The notes under the pieces were generated by a model, which had not been told where the DNA came from, did no database searches, and saw only the letters and a list, made by a program, of their open reading frames with translations. Shown here in pieces: positions 43,858 through 50,860 of a DNA stretch of 57,775 nucleotides. Position numbers and translations under genes: made by a program. Position 1 is the first letter of the stretch; every line of letters starts with the position of its first letter. The stretch lies in the NCBI GenBank assembly GCA_018241325.1, contig JAFEEB010000005.1:2886-60660 (forward strand), read 5' to 3'. Origin of the DNA: Pseudomonadota bacterium (GTDB lineage Bacteria; Pseudomonadota; Gammaproteobacteria; Burkholderiales; Burkholderiaceae_C).

Positions 43858-44026
43858 GAGTCGGTCTCCATGGCCTTGGCGCATGCGCGCGCCTTGGCGA
43901 AATGTTCCGGTGCTGTCGATGGGCGGGGTGCTGCAGGCTCTGACCGGGGGTGCGAGTCTTGGCCCTGGGGGACTGGCGCGAGGTTCAGTGAAGCACTGTG
44001 CGATTGACCCCACTGCGTCGTGGGTT

Positions 44027-45031
44027 TTATTCGGCCTTGATGCCCAGCTCGTTCACGATCCGGGTGAAGCGATCCAGATCGTTCAAGGCCACCTTGCCGA
44101 GGGCCGCGGGCGCGCCGCCCACCGGCAGCATGCCCAGCACACGCAGGCGCTGCGCCACGTCGGGGTCCTTGACGATGGCGTTCAGCTCGGTATTGAGCTT
44201 GGCGACCACGCTGGCCGGCATGCCCTTGGGGCCGAACAGGCCGTTCCAGGCCACCACCTCGACGCCCTTGACGCCCAACTCGCCCAGCGTGGGCACGTTG
44301 GGGGCCAATGGCGAGCGCTGGTCCTGCGCCACGGCCAGCAGCTTTAGCTTGCCGTCTTTCAAATAGGGCTCGACCGGACCGTAGGTGATCCAGGTCAGCG
44401 GCAGGTGGCCACCCACCACATCGTTCAGGCCCGGGGCGATGCCCTTGTAAGGCACGTGGGTGAACTGCGCGCCCGCCGCGCGGTTGAACATCTCGCCCAG
44501 CACGTGCATGGGCGAGCCCGTGCCGGGGCTGGCGTAGTTGAGCGCCGTGCCCTTGCTGGCCTGGATGGCGTCGCCGAGCGTGTTGTATTTGCCGCCCGGC
44601 CCGGCGGCCAAGAACAGCGGCTGCGCGCCGACCTGAAAGATCGGCGTCAGCGCGCGCATGTCGTACGCCGTGGCCGGGCTGGGCTTGAGCACCAGCTGCG
44701 CCATGGTGACGGTGCTGGGCGCCATCAGCAGGGTGTAGCCATCGGGCGCCGACTTGTTGACAAAGCTGGTGCCGATGATGCCGCTGGCCCCCGGCTTGTT
44801 GTCCACGATGACCGGCTGGCCCAGGCGCGTGCTGAGCTTCTCACCCAGCAGGCGCGCCACGGCGTCGGTGTCGCCACCGGCCGGATAGGCCACCACGATG
44901 GTGATGGGCTTGGTGGGCCAGGCCTGGGCCGCGGCGGGCGCCATGCCCGCACCCAGCAGGCCGACTCCCAAGGCGAGCCCCAGAACTCCTTGAAGGGATT
45001 GGCGTCGTTGAACGTTTCGCATATGAATCAT
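44027..45031 (-). CDS. Bug-family (TTT) periplasmic substrate-binding protein, first gene of operon
   Basis: 334 residues. Signal peptide around RRQSLQGVLGLALGVGLLGA with cleavage near AAAQ. Bug landmarks: ITIVVAYPAGGDTDAVARLL, VIVDNKPGASGIIGTSFVNK and HVPYKGIAPGLNDVVGGHLP. No membrane partners nearby. Two start codons fit: ATG 45031 (GGAG only 3 bases before) and ATG 45022 (12 bases). A palindrome overlaps this start region. Being first, it is likely the most strongly expressed gene of the run. Confidence 0.88.
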   Translation of the reverse strand: MIHMRNVQRRQSLQGVLGLALGVGLLGAGMAPAAAQAWPTKPITIVVAYPAGGDTDAVARLLGEKLSTRLGQPVIVDNKPGASGIIGTSFVNKSAPDGYTLLMAPSTVTMAQLVLKPSPATAYDMRALTPIFQVGAQPLFLAAGPGGKYNTLGDAIQASKGTALNYASPGTGSPMHVLGEMFNRAAGAQFTHVPYKGIAPGLNDVVGGHLPLTWITYGPVEPYLKDGKLKLLAVAQDQRSPLAPNVPTLGELGVKGVEVVAWNGLFGPKGMPASVVAKLNTELNAIVKDPDVAQRLRVLGMLPVGGAPAALGKVALNDLDRFTRIVNELGIKAE

Positions 45032-45051
45032 CGTCTCCGTAATGAAACGAT
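45030..45051. promoter_or_regulatory. Candidate IclR-type operator at the operon start
   Basis: ATCGTCTC (45030-45037) and GAAACGAT (45044-45051) are inverted repeats, 7 of 8 matched, 6-base spacer. On the minus strand the element follows immediately after TACACT, a plausible -10 box with TTTCCT 16 bases upstream, so it would cover the transcription start. Position fits repression. Assignment to the operon's IclR protein is inference. Confidence 0.5.
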
Positions 45052-45099
45052 AGTGTAGAAGGCGATCGTCTTCAGGAAACTGGGGCAAACCCTAGGTTT

Positions 45100-45111
45100 T
45101 CAACACGTTGA
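45100..45111. promoter_or_regulatory. Second short palindrome in the divergent Bug/GST region
   Basis: TCAAC-AC-GTTGA, perfect 5-bp arms, 49 bases upstream of the operator candidate. AAACCCTAGGTTT lies just beside it. Could be a second regulator site. Confidence 0.3.
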
Positions 45112-45192
45112 TACACGTCGCAAAGCCGAGTCGCGCCCAGGGCGGGCGCAGCACCGATCGCCCGCCCGCGGCACGACGGCTATATTGGCGCG

Positions 45193-45897
45193 ATGACCCA
45201 CGGCCTCGACACCTTCCCCATCACCCGCAAATGGCCCGCGCGCCACCCGGACCGCCTGCAGCTGTATTCGCTGCCCACGCCCAACGGCGTCAAGGCCTCC
45301 ATCGCGCTGGAAGAAACCGGCCTGCCCTACGAGGCGCACCGCGTCGGCTTCGACACGCAGGACCAGCTGTCGCCCGAGTTCCTGTCGCTCAACCCCAACA
45401 ACAAGATTCCGGCCATCATCGACCCCAACGGCCCGGGCGGCCGGCCGCTGGCGCTGTTCGAGTCCGGCGCCATCCTGATCTACCTGGCCGACAAGACCGG
45501 CCAGCTGCTGCCCCAGGACCCGGCCGCGCGCTACCACGCGCTGCAATGGCTGATGTGGCAGATGGGCGGCATCGGCCCCATGTTCGGCCAGGTCGGCTTC
45601 TTTCACAAATACGCCGGCAAGGACTACGAGGACAAGCGCCCGCTGCGCCGCTATGTGGACGAAAGTGCACGCCTGCTCAAAGTGCTGGACGGCCACTTGA
45701 AGGGCCGCGCCTGGATGCTGGGCGAGGACTACAGCATTGCCGACATCGCCATCTTTCCGTGGGTGCGCAACCTGGTCGGCTGGTACGAGGCGGGCGAGCT
45801 GGTCGGCTTTGAGCGCTTTGCCGAGGTGCGCCGCGTGCTGGACGCCTTTGTGGCGCGGCCGGCGGTGCAGCGGGGGTTGACGGTGCCGGCCAGCTGA
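45193..45897 (+). CDS. Glutathione S-transferase, nu-class-like (YfcG/YghU type)
   Basis: 234 residues. The N-terminal thioredoxin-like domain contains LYSLPTPNGVKASIALEE, whose TPNG segment matches nu-class enzymes, and FESGAILIYLADK for glutathione binding. The C-terminal domain ends in the helix AEVRRVLDAFVARPAVQRG. Such enzymes have disulfide-bond reductase or peroxidase activity rather than conjugation. Divergent from the catabolic operon; TATATT at 45181-45186 may be its -10 box. Confidence 0.88.
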   Translation: MTHGLDTFPITRKWPARHPDRLQLYSLPTPNGVKASIALEETGLPYEAHRVGFDTQDQLSPEFLSLNPNNKIPAIIDPNGPGGRPLALFESGAILIYLADKTGQLLPQDPAARYHALQWLMWQMGGIGPMFGQVGFFHKYAGKDYEDKRPLRRYVDESARLLKVLDGHLKGRAWMLGEDYSIADIAIFPWVRNLVGWYEAGELVGFERFAEVRRVLDAFVARPAVQRGLTVPAS

Positions 45898-46026
45898 GCC
45901 CGGCGGCGGCGGGGCTGTGGCGTGAACCGCTCGGTATGCCTCCAACGAGACTTTTGTCACGGACACCGCAGATCGTGGCGTCGCGCACTGCCCAAAAAAC
46001 TGATTGTTACTTTATGATTCATATTG

Positions 46027-46073
46027 CCGAGGTTTGACTGGACCCTAAGTCCATCAATTAGCACCTCGGTTTT
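46027..46073. repeat. Nested inverted repeats before the AT-rich genes
   Basis: Outer arms CCGAGGT (46027-46033) and ACCTCGG (46063-46069) enclose inner arms TGGAC (46039-46043) and GTCCA (46049-46053); TTTT follows. It may terminate transcription from the GST side or form a structured 5' leader. Confidence 0.45.
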
Positions 46074-46122
46074 AAGAAAATTTTTCTAGCAACATTCAGA
46101 AATTTCACTACTGAGGGGTTCC

Positions 46123-46689
46123 ATGCGTTTATTCCAACTGGTCTGCGCTCTCGCTATAGCAATTTTTGCGGCCGGATGCGCCGCGCCACCGCCGCTGAAC
46201 TTTTCCGTACCTGATGTCGGTGTCTCATCCAAGAAGATTGATGCAGAGGTCAAATCCATTACTGTTACGCTGGCACGCCCGGATGAAAAGAAGGGTGACA
46301 TGCCAATGGGAATTGAGGGTATTACGAATTTCTGGAAGGAGTCTTTACAGGAGTCTATTGATCGCATGGCCATCTTTAAGGATGAGTCAAAAAACAAAGT
46401 TAGTATCCAGGTAAAAATCCTTGCCTTCGATATCCCGACATTTGGCTTTGAGATGACTTCAAAATCAATTGCCCGCTATGAGGTCATCGATCGAGGCAAC
46501 GGAGGGATTATTTATACACAGGAAATCGCTGCCAATGGCGTGGTTCCTGTAAGTCATGCATTTGTGGGTGCGATCCGCGCTCGCGAGTCCATCAATCGTG
46601 CAGCTCAAAATAACATCAAACAGTTTCTTCAAGCGCTCGAAACTGTGGACGTAAACAAGCCCATGTTTCCGAACGAGAAGCAAGAGTGA
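46123..46689 (+). CDS. Putative lipoprotein in AT-richer DNA
   Basis: 188 residues, family not recognised. Signal peptide MRLFQLVCALAIAIFAAGCA with a lipobox ending at Cys19. The mature part includes KIDAEVKSITVTLARPDEKK and SIQVKILAFDIPTFGFEMTS, suggesting a beta-rich periplasmic domain. Codon use is clearly less GC-rich than neighbouring genes, a sign of transfer. Its stop overlaps the next start (GTGA), so both lipoproteins are translated together. Function unknown; an envelope role is likely. Confidence 0.75.
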   Translation: MRLFQLVCALAIAIFAAGCAAPPPLNFSVPDVGVSSKKIDAEVKSITVTLARPDEKKGDMPMGIEGITNFWKESLQESIDRMAIFKDESKNKVSIQVKILAFDIPTFGFEMTSKSIARYEVIDRGNGGIIYTQEIAANGVVPVSHAFVGAIRARESINRAAQNNIKQFLQALETVDVNKPMFPNEKQE

Positions 46690-47135
46690 AGCACATTGCC
46701 ATCCTGACGATTTTGCTAGTTTTAGCCGGGTGCGCGAATACAACCGACCCAAGCACATATTCTGTTGGGTCAGTTGGTCAAGTGAACCGCAGTGTGCCGG
46801 GAACCATTATTAGTGCTCGCCACGTAACCATCAACGCAAACACGGGCACTGGTGGAGCTGTAGGCGGAGTGACTGGCGCAGTGGCCGGCTCAAGCATTGG
46901 CGGAGGTACGCGGGCCAATGCCCTTGGTGCGATCGGTGGTGCATTAGCGGGGGCATTAGTCGGCTCAGCCATTGAACAGAGTGGTTCCCAGCTGCCTGGA
47001 ATGGAATACGTTGTATCAACATCTAACGGCACTTTGCTGACCATCACACAGGGATCAGAGCCACGCTTTCAAGAGAGTGACAAGGTCATCATTCTGTACG
47101 GTAGCCCTGCTCGGGTGATCCGCGACCCTCGGTAG
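46686..47135 (+). CDS. Glycine-zipper lipoprotein in AT-richer DNA
   Basis: 149 residues, starting at GTG 46686 inside the preceding stop. Lipoprotein signal MKHIAILTILLVLAGCANTT with Cys16. A glycine zipper follows: GGAVGGVTGAVAGSSIGGGT and AIGGALAGALVGSAIEQ, the SlyB/Lpp-like pattern for membrane insertion. The C-terminal domain (YVVSTSNGTLLTITQGSEPR) resembles SlyB-type outer-membrane lipoproteins. Partner of the upstream lipoprotein. The first R5 repeat lies 13 bases after its stop. Confidence 0.78.
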   Translation: MKHIAILTILLVLAGCANTTDPSTYSVGSVGQVNRSVPGTIISARHVTINANTGTGGAVGGVTGAVAGSSIGGGTRANALGAIGGALAGALVGSAIEQSGSQLPGMEYVVSTSNGTLLTITQGSEPRFQESDKVIILYGSPARVIRDPR

Positions 47136-47148
47136 GGAGATCGCCGGA

Positions 47149-47173
47149 GAAATGGAGTCAGATGAACATTTCC
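47149..47173. repeat. REP-like repeat R5, copy 1
   Basis: GAAATGGAGTCAGATGAACA then TTTCC: the GAAATG and CATTTC ends pair as a small hairpin. An almost identical copy starts exactly 900 bases downstream at 48049. Confidence 0.75.
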
Positions 47174-47196
47174 ATCCATATCAACCCACCAGCACA

Positions 47197-47739
47197 ATGA
47201 AAACGCTCGCGTTCGTCGCCCTCCTTGCTGCTATGTTCCTGGCCGCCAGCCCCGCCTACGCCCAGGTGCACAAATGCAAGGACGTCGCCGGCAAGACCAT
47301 CTACAGCGACGCCCCCTGCGCCGTCGGCACCCGTGGCCGCCAGATCAACGTGCAGCCCAACACCATCGACACCCGCATGGACTGGGAGCGCAGCGAGCGC
47401 TACATCCGCAGCCGCCAGCAAGAAAACGAGCTGCGCCGCCCCAGCGCAGCCCAGCCGTCCGCGCCCGAGCAGCAGGCCAACGAAAAGCGCGACTCCTACG
47501 CCTGCAAGATGGCCATCCGCAACGCCGAGACCCAGAGCACCAGCGCCTCGCCCACCAAGATCGACAGCGACCGCGGCGAGGCGCGGCGCATCTGCGGGTT
47601 CAACCCGTGGCCGGGGCCAAGCGCCTCCGAAGTTGATGCAGCAAACAGACGGACACAAGCCATTGAACGACAAACGCGCGATGCAAATCGCCCCCGCATT
47701 TGCAACAGCATCGGCGGCGGTATGTCGGTGTGCAACTGA
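47197..47739 (+). CDS. DUF4124-domain periplasmic protein
   Basis: 180 residues. Signal peptide MKTLAFVALLAAMFLAASPA with cleavage near AYAQ. Then VHKCKDVAGKTIYSDAPCAV, the DUF4124 core, typical of Burkholderiales envelope proteins. The remainder is polar and Arg/Gln-rich with four more Cys (YACKMA, ARRICGF, PRICN, SVCN), possibly forming disulfides. The ATG at 47197 is used; the longer frame begins inside repeat R5. GC-rich codons, unlike the two lipoprotein genes before it. Confidence 0.78.
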   Translation: MKTLAFVALLAAMFLAASPAYAQVHKCKDVAGKTIYSDAPCAVGTRGRQINVQPNTIDTRMDWERSERYIRSRQQENELRRPSAAQPSAPEQQANEKRDSYACKMAIRNAETQSTSASPTKIDSDRGEARRICGFNPWPGPSASEVDAANRRTQAIERQTRDANRPRICNSIGGGMSVCN

Positions 47740-47759
47740 GATCACAACAAGGAGAAGCC

Positions 47760-48065
47760 ATGAAACTCGCCCACCTACTCGCCGTCCTCGCCATCTCTAC
47801 GCTGGTCACCCTGCCTGTCGCGCAAGCCAAGGGCAAGTCAGGCGGCAGCAGTTCCCACAGCAAGTCCTACAGCAGCGGCTCCGGCGGCAGCCACAGCGTG
47901 CGCGGGCACATCCGCAAGGACGGCACCTACGTCCAGCCGCACCGCGCCACCAACCGCAACGGCACCAAGACCGACAATTGGTCAACCCAGGGCAACGTCA
48001 ACCCGTACACCGGTAAGCCCGGCACGGTCGATCCGGGGGGAAATGGGGGAAATGGGGTCAGATGA
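47760..48065 (+). CDS. Small secreted Ser/Gly-rich protein, stop supplied by a repeat
   Basis: 101 residues, family not recognised. Signal peptide MKLAHLLAVLAISTLVTLPV with cleavage near AQA. Ser/Gly/His-rich middle (SSSHSKSYSSGSGGSHSVRG), then VRGHIRKDGTYVQPHRATN and NVNPYTGKPGTVDPGG. The last residues GGNGGNGVR and the stop are encoded by repeat R5 copy 2, so the original C-terminus may be different. GGAGA lies before the ATG; 20 bases after the DUF4124 gene. Confidence 0.72.
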   Translation: MKLAHLLAVLAISTLVTLPVAQAKGKSGGSSSHSKSYSSGSGGSHSVRGHIRKDGTYVQPHRATNRNGTKTDNWSTQGNVNPYTGKPGTVDPGGNGGNGVR

Positions 48066-48073
48066 ACATTTCC
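48048..48073. repeat. REP-like repeat R5, copy 2
   Basis: GGAAATGGGGTCAGATGAAC then ATTTCC; ends GGAAATG / CATTTCC pair perfectly. GGGGTCAGA sequences of this type often accompany IS200-like REP-associated transposases (from memory); none is encoded here. Confidence 0.75.
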
Positions 48074-48098
48074 CGCGACGACGTTGGCGACTTGGCTT

Positions 48099-48190
48099 GT
48101 CATTGCGAGCGACGCGAAGCAATCCAGCGCGGCGTTAGCCCACGCAGCGCCGCCACTGGATCGCCACGTCGCTTCGCTCCTCGCGATGAC
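48099..48190. repeat. Long palindromic repeat with CATTGCGAG ends
   Basis: GTCATTGCGAGCGACGCGAAGC at one end is mirrored by GTCGCTTCGCTCC and TCGCGATGAC at the other; CCAGCGC..CCACTGGAT form inner arms. This matches a widespread intergenic element, recognisable when translated as RSEAT / CFASLAMT. Confidence 0.75.
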
Positions 48191-48299
48191 GCTGGCGACA
48201 TGGGGCACTAGCATGCGCGCGCGTGGCACAAGCCACGCTGGGTTCTGCTGCGCCAACCCAGCCTGCGAGGCTGATGGGTTTTCAAACCCAATCCGGCGA

Positions 48300-48350
48300 T
48301 AGCCGGCGCAAATCAAGCGCAAGCAGCTATCAATTCAGCAGTATCGAGCC
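48300..48350. repeat. Dispersed repeat family R1, copy G
   Basis: AAATCAAGCGCAAGCAGCTA followed by TCAATTCAGCAGTAT matches the 3' part of copies D and E. Confidence 0.65.
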
Positions 48351-48420
48351 GTCTTCAGGGACGTTGGATGGGCGCCCACTGGCCCCACGCTCGCGTGCAA
48401 ACGACGCCCAACCCACGCAC

Positions 48421-48460
48421 CGTCACACCCCCGTCACCCAGCCGTCACGCCCTTGTCACG
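48421..48460 (+). promoter_or_regulatory. Pho-box-like array upstream of phoX
   Basis: GTCAC occurs at 48422, 48433, 48444 and 48455, an exact 11-base period repeated four times. PhoB sites are direct 7-base repeats spaced at 11 bases, with GTCA as core, so this reads as two adjacent Pho boxes. TAGCAT, a possible -10 box, begins about 10 bases after the last unit, the geometry known for PhoB-activated promoters. Confidence 0.65.
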
Positions 48461-48564
48461 GCGGCTTTCTAGCATGGTCCATGCGACAGGGCGGCCACCG
48501 CCGCCTGGCACCTGCCCGCGTCCGCGCGCCTCACGGAGGCCGGCCGCGGTTTCATACCCCCCGC

Positions 48565-50529
48565 ATGAAAAAACCCATGTCCCACACCTTCACCCCCACC
48601 CGCCGCAAGACCCTGAAGATGTTTGCCGGCCTGCCGCTGCTGCCCTTGGGCGCAGGCGTGTCGGGCGCCGGCCTGCTGTCCGCCTGCGGCGGCGATGGCG
48701 ACGCCCCGCTCGCGCCGGCGTTCAAGTCCGCCAGCTTCACGCCCATGGCCGCGCCCACGCTGGCCAGCCCGGCGGCGATGGCCACCACCACGGTGGGCTC
48801 GGCGCTCAAGGTCACGTATTCGGACGAGTCCACGCAGACCTTCAACCTGGCCTACCAGCCCTTCTTCATCACCGGCGACCTGGTGGCCGACGGCAAGGGC
48901 GGCAAGCTGCTGGCCGGCGGCTACTACGACATCCACAACCAGCCCATCATCGACCAGACGGTGGCGGGCGCCAAGCGGCAGTTCTTCTCGGACTCGCCCG
49001 ACGGCACCTCGCTGCTGACGGTGCCCAATGCCAAGGTGGACGGCGTGAAGGGCAAGCCGGTGTTTGCCGTGGTGCAGTTCGAATACACGACCTGGGCGCA
49101 GGACGGCAAGACCGACATGTACGGCAAGCTGCCTTCGCCGATTGCCGTGCTGACGCTGGACCAGGACCAGACCACGGGCAAGCTCAGCCTGGTCAAGTAC
49201 CACAACGTGGACACCTCCAGGGTGCACGGCCTGTGGATCACCTGCGGCGCCAGCCTCTCGCCCTGGGGCACCCACCTGTCGAGCGAGGAGTACGAGCCCG
49301 ACGCCTTCACCGCCGCCGGCAACGCGCAGTTCAAGGCCTACAGCCAGAACCTGTACGGCAGCGAGACGGCAGCCAACCCCTACCACTACGGCCACATGCC
49401 CGAGGTGACGGTGAACGCCGATGGCACCGGCAGCATCAAGAAGCACTTCTGCATGGGCCGCATCTCGCACGAGCTGGTGCAGGTGATGCCCGACCAGCGC
49501 ACCGCGCTGATGGGTGACGACGCCACCAACAGCGCCTACTTCGTCTTCGTGGCCGACAAGGAGAAGGACCTGTCTTCCGGCACGCTGTACGCCGCCAAGG
49601 TGGGCGCGGGCTTTTCCATCGACCCGGCCGCGGGCAGCGCGGCGCCGCTCACCTGGGTCAAGCTGGGGTCGGCCACCAGCGCCGAGATCGAGAATCTGGC
49701 CAACACGCTCAAGCCCGCCGACATCATGAGCGTGCAGGCCAAGGACCCCGGCGACGCCAGCTACACCAAGATCGTGGCCAACGGCAAGACCGAGTGGATC
49801 AAGATCAATCCCGGCATGGACAAGGCCGCCGCCTTCCTCGAAACGCACCGCTACGCTGCATACAAAGGCGCCAGCATGGGCTTTACCAAGATGGAGGGCA
49901 CGACCGTCAACGCCAGGGACAAGGTGGCCTATTCGGCCCTGCAGAACTGCGAAAAGTCCATGGTGACGGGCGACGCCGCCAACGTGCCGGGCAACGGCAT
50001 CGCCATCCCCAAGGCGCTCAAGGCCGGCGTGGTGATGGCACTGAACCTGCGCGGCGGCCAGAAGGACACCGCCGGCGCCGCCATCAACAGCGAGTGGATG
50101 CCCGTGGACACCAAGGCCCTGCTGGCCGGCGAGGACATCGCCGCCGACGCGCTGGGCAACACCGGCAACCCGAACAAGATCTGCAACCCCGACAACCTCA
50201 AGTTCTCGGAGAAGCTGCGCACCCTGTTCATCGGCGAAGACAGCAGCCAGCACGTCAACAACTTTTTGTGGGCGTACAACATCGACACCAAGCAGCTCGC
50301 GCGCGTCATGTCGATCCCCGCGGGCGGCGAATCGACCGGCCTGCACGCCGTGGACGAGATCAACGGCTGGACCTACATCATGAGCAACTTCCAGCACGCC
50401 GGGGACTGGGGCGCCATCCACAAGGGCGTGAAGGACCAGCTCGACCCGCTGATCAAGGCCAACTACAAGAACAAGTTCGGCGCCGCCGTGGGCTACCTCA
50501 CCGGCAGCACAAAGCAGCCCGCCTTGTAA
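48565..50529 (+). CDS. phoX: PhoX/DUF839-family alkaline phosphatase
   Basis: 654 residues, exported. The N-terminus has a Tat-type twin arginine (PTRRKTLKMFAGLPLLP) followed by LLSACGG. PhoX-family landmarks include TWITCGASLSPWGTHLSSEE-like sequence LWITCGASLSPWGTHLSSEE, EPDAFTAAG, FCMGRISHELVQVMPDQRTA and FIGEDSSQHVNNFLWAYNID. PhoX enzymes are Ca/Fe-dependent phosphomonoesterases used under phosphate starvation; the upstream Pho-box array agrees. Start 48565 (MKKPMSHTF) or 48577 (MSHTF) cannot be separated. Confidence 0.85.
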   Translation: MKKPMSHTFTPTRRKTLKMFAGLPLLPLGAGVSGAGLLSACGGDGDAPLAPAFKSASFTPMAAPTLASPAAMATTTVGSALKVTYSDESTQTFNLAYQPFFITGDLVADGKGGKLLAGGYYDIHNQPIIDQTVAGAKRQFFSDSPDGTSLLTVPNAKVDGVKGKPVFAVVQFEYTTWAQDGKTDMYGKLPSPIAVLTLDQDQTTGKLSLVKYHNVDTSRVHGLWITCGASLSPWGTHLSSEEYEPDAFTAAGNAQFKAYSQNLYGSETAANPYHYGHMPEVTVNADGTGSIKKHFCMGRISHELVQVMPDQRTALMGDDATNSAYFVFVADKEKDLSSGTLYAAKVGAGFSIDPAAGSAAPLTWVKLGSATSAEIENLANTLKPADIMSVQAKDPGDASYTKIVANGKTEWIKINPGMDKAAAFLETHRYAAYKGASMGFTKMEGTTVNARDKVAYSALQNCEKSMVTGDAANVPGNGIAIPKALKAGVVMALNLRGGQKDTAGAAINSEWMPVDTKALLAGEDIAADALGNTGNPNKICNPDNLKFSEKLRTLFIGEDSSQHVNNFLWAYNIDTKQLARVMSIPAGGESTGLHAVDEINGWTYIMSNFQHAGDWGAIHKGVKDQLDPLIKANYKNKFGAAVGYLTGSTKQPAL

Positions 50530-50860
50530 GCCGGCGGGCCCCGCGCCCGCTGCACCGACGGCCCGATCGCGCCCGTCGCCACCGCAAGACCCGGCCCCGG
50601 CCGGGTTTTTCGTCGGGGTCGGCGCGGGTCGATGGCTCGGGTTCGCATGCCCGGTTGCCCGGACCGGGAAACTGGCGTCCAATGCCCAGCGTCCCTTGCG
50701 TGGGCGCCATGCGTCAGCGGCCTGCCGCCCCGATCCACATGGGCCGGTGCAACGAGTGGCAACGCCCGGGCCCGCCGCTTGCGGCGCGGTCGATGCGAGA
50801 CCGAAGCGCGCTGTGGGTGCGCAGCGCGTGGCCCTTGGCAGATGAAGGCGGAGTGCAGAC
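50530..50860. other. 331-base intergenic stretch after phoX
   Basis: Holds the phoX terminator (50589-50610) and the 5' region of the flavoprotein gene with GGCGGAG before its ATG. Nothing else recognised. Confidence 0.5.
50589..50610 (+). terminator. Intrinsic terminator of phoX
   Basis: ACCCGGCC / GGCCGGGT stem with minimal loop, then TTTTTCG, 60 bases after the phoX stop. Confidence 0.8.

Larger units (their letters stand above)
48066..48564. other. 500-base non-coding region upstream of phoX
   Basis: No gene seen. It holds the end of repeat R5, a long CATTGCGAG-type palindrome (48099-48190), R1 copy G (48300-48350) and the Pho-box-like array (48421-48460). The open frame upstream of phoX here lacks coding character. 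Confidence 0.7.

Noticed and set aside
41698-44007. 769-codon plus-strand frame opposite the SDR and MFS genes
   Set aside because: Antisense shadow; the MFS protein on the minus strand has helices and motifs in order.
46027-46073. Integron attC site
   Set aside because: The nested arms lack the RYYYAAC / GTTRRRY core sites, and no integrase or cassette array is present.
48421-48460. CRISPR-like short direct repeats
   Set aside because: The units are 5 bases at 11-base spacing, far too short for a CRISPR array; a Pho-box reading fits better.
48223-48564. N-terminal extension of the phosphatase frame
   Set aside because: It would translate R1 and the Pho-box array; the Tat-type signal begins after 48565.
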